Of a stretch of DNA of 64,000 nt, positions 16,705-26,794 are shown piece by piece; position 1 is the first letter of the stretch, and each line of letters starts with the position of its first letter. The stretch is from Sterolibacterium denitrificans. GTDB lineage: Bacteria > Pseudomonadota > Gammaproteobacteria > Burkholderiales > Rhodocyclaceae. The stretch spans positions 1,689,305 through 1,753,304 of the forward strand of contig NZ_LT837803.1 in the NCBI RefSeq assembly GCF_900174485.1, read 5' to 3'. Made by a program: the position numbers and the translations under genes. The notes under the pieces are model-generated. The model was not told where the DNA came from, searched no databases, and saw only the letters and a program-made list of their open reading frames with translations.

Positions 16705-19590
16705 ATGCAAGTATCCCGTCGCAATTTCATCGTCGGCTCCGCCGTTGCCGCAGCCGGCCTCGGCCTCTACAGCCTCAAGCCCAAGACGCCGGCGGCCATC
16801 AAGGCCGGCCCGGCCCTGCCGCCCCTGGTGTCTGCCAAGAAGATCCGCTACAACGACTATTCCGACATCTGGCGCGAGAAGTGGAAGTGGGACAAGGTCG
16901 TCAAGGGTACCCACACCCGCGCCAACTGTGGTGATGCCTGTTCGTGGGACGTTTATGTGCGCGACGGCATCGCCTGGCGCGAGGAACAGAACGCCATCTA
17001 CGAACCGCACCGTGCCGATGTGCCGGACATGAACCCGCGTGGCTGCCAGAAGGGCGCCTGCTACACGAACCTGCAACTGTCGGAAGCCCGTCTCAAGTAT
17101 CCGCTGAAGCGGGTGGGCGAGCGCGGCGAGGGCAAGTGGAAACGCATCTCCTGGGATGAAGCGCTGAATGAGATTTGCGACAAGCTGATCGACGTGGCCA
17201 TCGATCAGGGCACCGAATCCATCATTTTCGACGACGGCACCACCAATGGCGGCTTCGGCCCGGAAACGGCGGGGGACGTGCGTTTTACCGAAGCCCTGAA
17301 TTGCACCCAGATGGACTCCTGGGCCGGTGTGTCCGACATGCCGATGGGCCTGGTGCAGACCTGGGGCATGTTCAACTCCGAAGGCTCGGCCGACGACTGG
17401 TACATGTCGGACTTCATCGTCATCTGGGTCGGCAACCCGAATTACACCAAGATTCCCGAAGCCCATTTCTTCCACGAGGCACGCTATCGCGGCGCCAAGA
17501 TGTGCGTCATCGCGCCCGACCTGAATCCGTCGTCGGTGCACGCGGACATGTGGGTGAAGCTGCGTCCGGAAAGCGACCCGGCCTTCGGCCTGGCGGCTGC
17601 GCAAGTGATCATCGAGGAAAAGCTCTACAAGCTCGATTACATCCTTGAACAGACCGATTTCCCCTTCCTGGTGCGCAAGGACAACCAGCGTTTCCTGCGC
17701 GCCAGCGACGTGGTCAAGGGCGGCGATGAAAACGCCCTGTACTTCTGGGATGAGGCCACCGACAAGATGGTCATCGCGCCGGGCTGCATGGGCGATGGCG
17801 ACGGCGGCCGCAGCCTGAAACTCGGCAAACTCAAGCCGGCCCTGTCGGGTACGCGCAGCGTCAAGCTGCTGGATGGCTCGACGGTGGAATGCGAAACCGT
17901 TTTCGACAAGCTGAAGCTCAAGCTCGATACCGAATACACACCGGAGCAATCGGCCAAGATCGCCGACATGAATCCCAACGTCATTCGTACCTTCGCGCGC
18001 GAAATGGCCAAGGCCAAGAGCTCGATGATCTACGCGTCCTGGGGTGCCTGCAAGCACTACCACAGCGATTTGTTCCAGCGCGCCATGGCGCTCTTGATGG
18101 ACCTGACCGGCAACCAGGGCAAACAGGGCGGCGGCATCAAGGTGATGTCCTGGTGGTGGCTGGAGGGTCTGGGTGCGCTCAACGATGGCGCGCTCACGCC
18201 GATGGAAAAGATCAAGCTGATTCCCAAGGCAGTCCGCGGCATGTCGGCGCGCGACTACGAGGACGTGTACACCTACGTCAGCAACAAGCAGGGCTGGACG
18301 CCGCTGATGGTCTTCCTCTACGTGCATGGCGGCTACAAGGAGCTGTGGGACAAGCCGCATCTGCAGGACAAGACCCTGCCGCGCCCATTGGCCGACTATA
18401 TGCGCGAATCCATCGACAAGGGCTGGACCAAGGTTTCGCCGCGCGAGGATCGTACGCCCAAGGCCTACATCTTCACTGGCTGCAACATGCTGCGCCGCTG
18501 GCCCAGCCCGCAGATCGCCAAGAAGCACCTGTGGCCGAAGCTCGAGATGATCGTCTCGGTGAACTTCAAGATGACCACTTCCGGCATGTATTCCGATTAC
18601 GTCCTGCCGGCGGCGGCCTATTACGAGAAGGTCGGCATCAAGTACGCGGTGACTTACGTGCCCTACGTCATCTGCTCGGACAAGGCGACCGAGCCGCTGG
18701 GCGAGTCCAAGAACGAGTGGGAAATCTTCGGTCGCATGAGCAAGCTCATCTCCGAGCGCGCCAAGGCCCGCGGCGTCACCACGGTGCGTGGCTGGCATGA
18801 CCAGCCGCTGGACCTGACCAAGGTGTATGCGAAGCACACCGACCACGGCAAGTTCGATCCGCTCGATCCGGAAGATCCGATGCGCTTCATGGACGAGATC
18901 TTCGAGAAAAGCCCCAGCGTCTCGGCCCGCACCGGCCGCGAGGCGCTGGACATGGGCGCGGTGCCGGTGATCGCCAGCGCGCGTCCCGGCATCATCAACC
19001 AGAACTATTCCGACTACGATCCCAACGACACTCACTGGGCGCATCGCGATTTCATCGAGAAGAAGGCGGCCTGGCCCACACTCACCGGGCGCATGCAGTT
19101 CTACATCGACCATCCCTGGTTCCTCGAGGGTGGCGAGGCGCTGCCCTGCCACAAGGAATCGCCGATGCACGACAGCAAGTATCCGCTGCGCTTCGCCGGC
19201 GGCCACAATCGCTGGTCGATCCACTCGATCTGGCGCGACCTCAAGCTGCTGCTGCGCCTGCAGCGCGGTCAGCCGGCCTGCTGGATGAATCCCAAGGATA
19301 CCGATGCGCGCGGCATCAAGGATGGCGACATGGTCAAGGTGTTCAACGACCACGGCGCCTTCGAGTGCATGGTCAAGGTCGCTCCCATCTGCGCGCCGGG
19401 TGAAGTGATCATGTATCACGCCTGGGAACCCTACCAGTTCAAGGACTGGAAAGGTCAGCAGGAGCCGGTCGAAGCTCCCTGGAAGGCGCTGCACCTGGCC
19501 GGCGGCTACAGTCAGCTGCATTACCGCATGTTCTATGCCGGCCCCAGCCATGTGCCCCATGGCGCAGCCCTGGAAGTGGTCAAGGCCTGA
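16705..19590 (+). CDS. steroid C25 dehydrogenase-type molybdopterin alpha subunit
   Basis: 961 residues, the size of EbdA-like enzymes. The twin-arginine signal SRRNFIVG is followed by a hydrophobic stretch. The FS0 cluster region has Cys75, Cys79 and Cys114 with the same spacing as nitrate reductase. The nearest histidine is His70, one residue further from Cys75 than in NarG. The molybdenum-ligand region is GSADDWYMSDF (Asp230/231). By family and neighbourhood it should hydroxylate the tertiary C25 of sterol side chains with water, without oxygen, in the periplasm. Related enzymes act on ethylbenzene or p-cymene, but the steroid genes around it favour a sterol. S. denitrificans is known to carry several paralogues; which one this is cannot be told here. 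Confidence 0.88.
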   Translation: MQVSRRNFIVGSAVAAAGLGLYSLKPKTPAAIKAGPALPPLVSAKKIRYNDYSDIWREKWKWDKVVKGTHTRANCGDACSWDVYVRDGIAWREEQNAIYEPHRADVPDMNPRGCQKGACYTNLQLSEARLKYPLKRVGERGEGKWKRISWDEALNEICDKLIDVAIDQGTESIIFDDGTTNGGFGPETAGDVRFTEALNCTQMDSWAGVSDMPMGLVQTWGMFNSEGSADDWYMSDFIVIWVGNPNYTKIPEAHFFHEARYRGAKMCVIAPDLNPSSVHADMWVKLRPESDPAFGLAAAQVIIEEKLYKLDYILEQTDFPFLVRKDNQRFLRASDVVKGGDENALYFWDEATDKMVIAPGCMGDGDGGRSLKLGKLKPALSGTRSVKLLDGSTVECETVFDKLKLKLDTEYTPEQSAKIADMNPNVIRTFAREMAKAKSSMIYASWGACKHYHSDLFQRAMALLMDLTGNQGKQGGGIKVMSWWWLEGLGALNDGALTPMEKIKLIPKAVRGMSARDYEDVYTYVSNKQGWTPLMVFLYVHGGYKELWDKPHLQDKTLPRPLADYMRESIDKGWTKVSPREDRTPKAYIFTGCNMLRRWPSPQIAKKHLWPKLEMIVSVNFKMTTSGMYSDYVLPAAAYYEKVGIKYAVTYVPYVICSDKATEPLGESKNEWEIFGRMSKLISERAKARGVTTVRGWHDQPLDLTKVYAKHTDHGKFDPLDPEDPMRFMDEIFEKSPSVSARTGREALDMGAVPVIASARPGIINQNYSDYDPNDTHWAHRDFIEKKAAWPTLTGRMQFYIDHPWFLEGGEALPCHKESPMHDSKYPLRFAGGHNRWSIHSIWRDLKLLLRLQRGQPACWMNPKDTDARGIKDGDMVKVFNDHGAFECMVKVAPICAPGEVIMYHAWEPYQFKDWKGQQEPVEAPWKALHLAGGYSQLHYRMFYAGPSHVPHGAALEVVKA

Positions 19591-19701
19591 GCCGCCGGAT
19601 TGGACTCCCCATTCTGGGTTTTGCCGGGCGGGGTCTGCGGTATCATGCAGGCCTCGTCCGCCGCAACGCAGGAAGACAACAGGTTGCAGGCTGCAGGTTG
19701 C

Positions 19702-19730
19702 GACGCGGTCTTGTCCGCGTCTTTCTTTTT
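19702..19730 (+). terminator. rho-independent terminator between alpha and delta genes
   Basis: GACGCGG (19702-19708), a 6-nt loop and CCGCGTC (19715-19721) are followed at once by TTTCTTTTT. The stem is a perfect 7 bp and GC rich. It sits 111 bp after the alpha subunit stop and 14 bp before the delta chaperone start, so it should reduce or condition chaperone transcription. Confidence 0.8.
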
Positions 19731-19744
19731 GAACTGATTGGTAC

Positions 19745-20551
19745 ATGCAAATGAGCAATGCAAACAATACGGCAGAAGCCATCGACCGGCTGCGCAGTCA
19801 GGCCTATGGTTTTCTGGCCGCGGCCATGGAATATCCGGAAGGCGAGCTGACCGAGCTGATCCGCGCCGGCGACATTGCCCGCAAGGCACGCGAAATCTTC
19901 TGCACCGTCCATCCCGAACTGGACAAGGCCATCGACTGGAATGCGCTGACCGAAGCCGGCGAGGCCGATGCCCTGTCGATCGAATACACCCGCCTGTTCG
20001 ACGTCGGCGGCGCCGACGGCCCTTCCTGTGCCCTGAATGCCGGTGCCGCCAAGGGCGATGCCCGCATGGGCCTGCTCGAGGAGCTGGTGCGTTTCTACAA
20101 CTATTTCGGTCTGACCGCCGCCGGCACCGAGGCAAACGAGCTGCCCGACCATCTGACCACGCAGATGGAATTCATGCACTACCTGATTTTCAGCGAGCTC
20201 GAAGCCAAGGCCGCGGGCGAGACGGAATCCGCGGGTGACTTCATCCGCGCCCAGCGTGATTTCCTCAACCGTCACCCCTCTACCTGGATACCTCTGCTCA
20301 ATGCCAATCTCAAGAAGAGCAGGGCGCCGGCCTACTATCTGGCGTTCGGCGAGTTGATGGAGCAGTTCATCCGCCTTGAACAGCGCCTGCTGGAAAACAA
20401 GGTGGCTTATCTGCCGCCGCCCGCGCCGCATCCCGTGGTGGAAGAGGAGGAGGGCTACACTGGCGCCCAGGCGCAAGGCATGGACGCACCGACCTCGGTA
20501 ATCACCATCCATCGCAAGGCGCAGCAGCAGAAGGCCGGCACGCCACATTGA
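19745..20551 (+). CDS. TorD/NarJ-type chaperone for the molybdoenzyme (delta)
   Basis: 268 residues, helical, cytoplasmic. It matches the TorD/DmsD/NarJ family: RLRSQAYGFLAAAMEYPEGEL at the start, SIEYTRLFDVGG and the MEFMHYLIFSELE block. Such proteins bind the Tat signal of the alpha subunit and hold it until the molybdenum cofactor is inserted. The Glu-rich and Pro-rich C-terminal tail (residues 220-268) is longer than usual. A second in-frame ATG is at 19751; neither has a clear ribosome site, and a terminator lies just upstream. Confidence 0.85.
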   Translation: MQMSNANNTAEAIDRLRSQAYGFLAAAMEYPEGELTELIRAGDIARKAREIFCTVHPELDKAIDWNALTEAGEADALSIEYTRLFDVGGADGPSCALNAGAAKGDARMGLLEELVRFYNYFGLTAAGTEANELPDHLTTQMEFMHYLIFSELEAKAAGETESAGDFIRAQRDFLNRHPSTWIPLLNANLKKSRAPAYYLAFGELMEQFIRLEQRLLENKVAYLPPPAPHPVVEEEEGYTGAQAQGMDAPTSVITIHRKAQQQKAGTPH

Positions 20552-20599
20552 TCGCTCATCGGTCCGGTTTTTGCCGGTCTGAAAGCTGGTCTGAAACGT

Positions 20600-20638
20600 C
20601 CCTGCCGGATCGAAAGTCCGGCAGGGATTTTTTGTTTT
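20600..20638 (+). terminator. rho-independent terminator after the dehydrogenase operon
   Basis: CCCTGCCGGA (20600-20609) pairs perfectly with TCCGGCAGGG (20617-20626), followed by ATTTTTTGTTTT. A strong 10-bp stem with a T-tract, 48 bp after the chaperone stop. It separates the catabolic operon from alaS. Confidence 0.9.
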
Positions 20639-20736
20639 CAGCGACTGCCCCCGGCGTGGGCGGTTGCTGTCCGCATGCCTCGGCCGACTGCTAAAATCGC
20701 CACTTTCATCTGTTTCGTTGAACTCACCCGCACGCC

Positions 20737-23364
<2,628 letters not shown>

Positions 23365-23378
23365 GACGGAGACATGAC

Positions 23379-24854
23379 ATGACCGTAGCCACTCATACCG
23401 CTTCCCGCCCCTGCCGCCTCGCCGACGTGCCGCATTGGGATGGCGAGGCCGATGCGCTGATCGTCGGCTATGGCATTGCCGGCGCCTGCGCGGCGCTGGA
23501 AGCGGCCGAGGCGGGTGCCTCATGCCTGATCTTCGAACTGGCTTCGGGCGCGGGCGGCAGCACGGCCATGTCCGGTGGCGAGTTCTACTTCGGCGGCAAC
23601 GGTGGCACGCCGGTACAGCGCGATCATGGCTTTGCCGATGCCACGGAGGATTTCCTCAATTACATGATGATGGCCGGCGGCCCCGGCGCCGATGCGGAGC
23701 GCGTGCGCCTGTTTGCCGAAAATGCGCTGGCGCATTACGAATGGCTGCAGGCGCAGGGCGTGCCGTTCAAGGGCACTTACCATCCGGCGCGCACGGTCGA
23801 GCCGTTTACCGATGACACCCTGGTCTGGAGCGGCAGCGAAGCCGCCTGGCCGTTCAGTGAGCGGGCCAGACCCGCGCCGCGCGGTCATGCCGTGCAACAG
23901 GAGGGCATGGGGGCCGGCAGGGTACTGATGGAAAAACTCGTCGCAGCGGTTACGGTGCGGCGCAATATCGAGGCGCAGTTCGATACCCGCGCCCTGGCGC
24001 TGATTGCCGATGCCGACAATCACGTACATGGCCTGGTCGTGCGCAGCGACGGCAGCGAGCGCTACTACCGCGCGCGCAAGGGTGTCGTGCTCTGCGCCGG
24101 CGGCTTCGTCAGCAATGCGGAGATGCTGCGGCGCTATGCGCCGGATGCCTTGCGCATCGGTTTCCATGTGAGCGGCGGCAATGACAACGGCTCGGGCATC
24201 CGCATGGGCATGTCGGTGGGCGGCGCGGCGATCCACATGGATCAGTTTTTCTCGACCCGCCCGTTCATCCCGCCGGAATGCCTGATCAAGGGCATCTTCG
24301 TCAATGAGCGCGGCCAGCGCTTCATCAACGAGGACGCCTATCACGGCCGCATCGGCCAGTACATCATGCGCCAGCCGAGCGGCAACGCCTGGCTGCTCGT
24401 CGACAACAGCATTTTCGAACGGCCCAAACTGTTTCCCAACATCGAGGTTGCGGCCGTCGGTGAGCACTGGGCGGAGATCGAGCACGAGCTGGGCATGCCG
24501 GCCGGCGAGTTGGTTCACACCGTGGAAACCTACAATCGCCACGCCGCCGCAGGCAGCGATCCGATTTTCCGCAAACATGCGGATTGGCTGCAGCCGTTGA
24601 CCGAAGGCCCCTTTGCCGCCATGAGCTTCGGCGATTCCGCCTGGCCTGCCGCCGGCTTTACGCTGGGGGGACTGGCGACATTACCCACCGGCCAGGTCAT
24701 CGATCCGGAAGGTGCGGTGATTCCCGGTCTCTATGCGGCGGGGCGCACCGCCTGCGGCCTGCCGCGCTGGGGCGAGGGCTACAGCTCGGGCATGTCGCTC
24801 AGCGATGCCAGCTATTTCGGTCGCCTTGCGGGCAGGCATCTGGCCGCTGCCTGA
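23379..24854 (+). CDS. 3-ketosteroid Delta4(5alpha)-dehydrogenase-like flavoprotein
   Basis: 491 residues. FAD enzyme of the ketosteroid dehydrogenase/fumarate reductase fold; dinucleotide motif DALIVGYGIAGACAALEAAE, then GGSTAMSGGEFYFGGNGG. Tyr321, Tyr468 and Ser470 (GYSSGMSLSD) fall two residues from the Tyr319/Tyr466/Ser468 triad that I recall for Rhodococcus Kst4D. The C-terminal GYPGPGATLG-like block of Delta1-dehydrogenases is absent. It would introduce the 4,5 double bond into 5alpha-3-ketosteroids. It follows alaS by 14 bp and may be co-transcribed with it. General KstD-type activity is the alternative. Confidence 0.75.
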   Translation: MTVATHTASRPCRLADVPHWDGEADALIVGYGIAGACAALEAAEAGASCLIFELASGAGGSTAMSGGEFYFGGNGGTPVQRDHGFADATEDFLNYMMMAGGPGADAERVRLFAENALAHYEWLQAQGVPFKGTYHPARTVEPFTDDTLVWSGSEAAWPFSERARPAPRGHAVQQEGMGAGRVLMEKLVAAVTVRRNIEAQFDTRALALIADADNHVHGLVVRSDGSERYYRARKGVVLCAGGFVSNAEMLRRYAPDALRIGFHVSGGNDNGSGIRMGMSVGGAAIHMDQFFSTRPFIPPECLIKGIFVNERGQRFINEDAYHGRIGQYIMRQPSGNAWLLVDNSIFERPKLFPNIEVAAVGEHWAEIEHELGMPAGELVHTVETYNRHAAAGSDPIFRKHADWLQPLTEGPFAAMSFGDSAWPAAGFTLGGLATLPTGQVIDPEGAVIPGLYAAGRTACGLPRWGEGYSSGMSLSDASYFGRLAGRHLAAA

Positions 24855-24913
24855 AGCGAACCGCTACTGCTGCGGGCTGCTCAGCTGCAGTCCCGCCACG
24901 CCACGCCGATTGT

Positions 24914-25921
24914 TCATTTCGCAAGTCTCGCCGGTCGCGGCGCGTCGGCCTTTGCGCGTGTCGGCAGGACCGGGGCGGCGGGGTTGCTGGCGAGATGGCA
25001 GATCTCGCGCATCTGCGCGCGCAGCCAGAGGTTGGCCGGGTCGTGCTCGAAGCGTTCATGCCAGATCATGGCAATGGTGAAGCCGGGCAGCGCGACGGGC
25101 GGTTCGTGCAGACTGATCGGCAGCAGTTTCTGCCAGGCCTGCACGCAGCGGCGCGGGGCGGTCAGCACCAGGTCGGAATTGGTCAGCAGCACCGGCGCCG
25201 AACTGAGATTGGGCGTGGACAGGGCGATGCGGCGCTGCTTGCCGAGCCTGGCCAGCGTCTTGTCGATCAGGTCGCGCTGGCCGCCGCGCGGGGCGATGCG
25301 CAGATGCGACTGGGCGAGGTAGGTGTCGAGGTCCAGGTGGCGGCCGATGCGCGGGTGCTGCGCGCGCGTGGCGCAGCAGAAGTCTTCCTCGAACAGGGTT
25401 TCCTGCTGAATGCCGACGGCATGTTTGACGGGATGGCAGAAGACCAGCTCGATGCTGCCGCTCTCCAGCGGGACGATGGAGTTCTCCGGGTCGAAGTGGC
25501 TGATCTTGACGTCGACGTGCGGCGCCTGTTCGGCCAGACGCGCCATCAACTGCGGCATCAGCGTCCAGTCGCCGTAGTCGTTGGTGGCGATGTGAAAACA
25601 GTGGCGCGAGGTGGCCGGGACGAACTCGACGTCGCACTGGATGGCATGCTGCAACTCGAGCAGTGCACGGCGTAAAGGCGCGGCCAGCGCCTCGGCGCGC
25701 GGCGTCTTGACCATGCGCCCCTTGCCCTTGACCAGCAGCGGATCGTCGAAGTGCTCGCGCAGGCGCTGCAGCGTGTGGCTCATCGCCGACTGGGTGAGGC
25801 ACATCTTCGCCGCGGCGGCGCTGACCTCTTCCATGGTCAGCAGCACGTCGAGCGCGACCAGCAGGTTGAGGTCGAGTTTTCGAAGATTAATTTCGCGCAT
25901 ACTGGTGTGCAGCATCTTCAT
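24914..25921 (-). CDS. LysR-family transcriptional regulator
   Basis: 335 residues as drawn. The N-terminal winged helix-turn-helix is typical (NLRKLDLNLLVALDVLL, then MCLTQSAMSHTLQRLREHF), followed by a type 2 periplasmic-binding-fold effector domain. The start may instead be the ATG at 25900 (MREINLRKLD), closer to normal LysR starts. It is divergent from the EBP-like gene with a gap of only about 68 bp, the classical arrangement for a LysR protein controlling its neighbour. The effector could be a sterol intermediate; that is inference. Confidence 0.9.
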   Translation of the reverse strand: MKMLHTSMREINLRKLDLNLLVALDVLLTMEEVSAAAAKMCLTQSAMSHTLQRLREHFDDPLLVKGKGRMVKTPRAEALAAPLRRALLELQHAIQCDVEFVPATSRHCFHIATNDYGDWTLMPQLMARLAEQAPHVDVKISHFDPENSIVPLESGSIELVFCHPVKHAVGIQQETLFEEDFCCATRAQHPRIGRHLDLDTYLAQSHLRIAPRGGQRDLIDKTLARLGKQRRIALSTPNLSSAPVLLTNSDLVLTAPRRCVQAWQKLLPISLHEPPVALPGFTIAMIWHERFEHDPANLWLRAQMREICHLASNPAAPVLPTRAKADAPRPARLAK

Positions 25922-25989
25922 TAGCCAGGCGGCGGTTCGGCTTCATACAATGGCCGGCTGAAATATCCATCACATACAGAGGAGCAAGC

Positions 25990-26661
25990 ATGAATTTCAT
26001 GACCTTCGTCGGCGTCGTGCTGGTGGCGATCTTCGGCGCATCGGTGTGGAACCACCACCAGGTTACGGGTAACTTCAGCGTCGTCTATTTGCTGGTGATG
26101 TTCTTCCTGTCGCTGAACATGATCATCTGCCTGTGGGAGATGTGTCTGTTTGCGCGCATCGACCTCATCGCGCAGAAGAACGAAGCATACCGGAAGCGCT
26201 TTCCCAACGACAAGAACCAGCCGGTGCTGGATTTCGTCACCTCAAAAGTGACTCTGTCCAACGTGCTTTCGCCGGATTACTGGTGCGATGTCTGGGCGAC
26301 CTACTCGCTGTTCGACGGTTCCTACGCCGATAAGCGCACGCTGGGCTTCAACCTCGACGTCGGCAACGGCTTCTGGACGCTGATTCCCTGCCTGATTCTG
26401 CACTTCGGCTTCACCTACCATTTCCTTCCGGCCAATGTCATCGGCATCGTCGCGCTGTGTTTCTTCTATCAGGTGACCTACTGTACCGGCCTGTATTGGT
26501 TCGCCTTCTTCAACGTGGGACGCCAGCATCAGAACAGCTCCGCCGAAAACCTGATCTACATCTGGGGCACCAACTGCCCGTGGTTCATCTTCGGCCTCAT
26601 CGGCCTGTATGCCTCGGTGCGCCTGGTTCTCGAGAACAGCTGGGCGGTGTTCGGCAACTGA
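25990..26661 (+). CDS. EBP-like (EXPERA) membrane protein, candidate sterol isomerase
   Basis: 223 residues with about five hydrophobic helices. The central WATYSLFDGSY (Trp102, Tyr105, Asp109, Tyr112) resembles the W-x2-Y-x3-D-x2-Y block of emopamil-binding protein, the sterol Delta8-Delta7 isomerase. An earlier helix ends with Glu50 (MIICLWEMCLF), like the catalytic-Glu helix. A late GTNCPWFIFGLIG resembles the EBP Asn-x2-Trp helix. The second acidic residue of EBP is not clearly aligned. The next gene is an ERG4/ERG24-type sterol reductase, which supports a sterol role. Ribosome site gaggag. The family call comes from motif comparison by eye. Confidence 0.5.
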   Translation: MNFMTFVGVVLVAIFGASVWNHHQVTGNFSVVYLLVMFFLSLNMIICLWEMCLFARIDLIAQKNEAYRKRFPNDKNQPVLDFVTSKVTLSNVLSPDYWCDVWATYSLFDGSYADKRTLGFNLDVGNGFWTLIPCLILHFGFTYHFLPANVIGIVALCFFYQVTYCTGLYWFAFFNVGRQHQNSSAENLIYIWGTNCPWFIFGLIGLYASVRLVLENSWAVFGN

Positions 26662-26675
26662 GGAGGCGATTGCTT

Positions 26676-26736
26676 GTCATTACCGCGAAAGCGGGAATCC
26701 AATGTGTCGATGGATCCCCGCTTTCGCGGGGATGAC
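26676..26736. repeat. palindromic intergenic repeat (CCCGC..GCGGG type)
   Basis: A 61-bp imperfect inverted repeat with arms GTCATTACCGCGAAAGCGGG and CCCGCTTTCGCGGGGATGAC around a short centre. The same element type occurs at 50380-50500. It belongs to the widespread class of short palindromic intergenic repeats in proteobacteria. Here it separates the EBP-like and ERG24-like genes and could form an RNA hairpin affecting their relative expression. Confidence 0.85.
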
Positions 26737-26794
26737 GGCAGTTACGTACAGCAACATCGTTGATGTGCCCGTAAATGAAAAGCAAGGTACAGAC

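Noticed and set aside
16666..19782. 1038-codon open frame antisense to the alpha subunit
   Set aside because: GC-rich codon-bias shadow; the opposite strand encodes a clear molybdoenzyme with conserved motifs, and this frame shows none.
26676..26736. Palindromic repeat as a rho-independent terminator
   Set aside because: Strong hairpin but no T-tract on either side; the sequence matches the intergenic repeat family instead.
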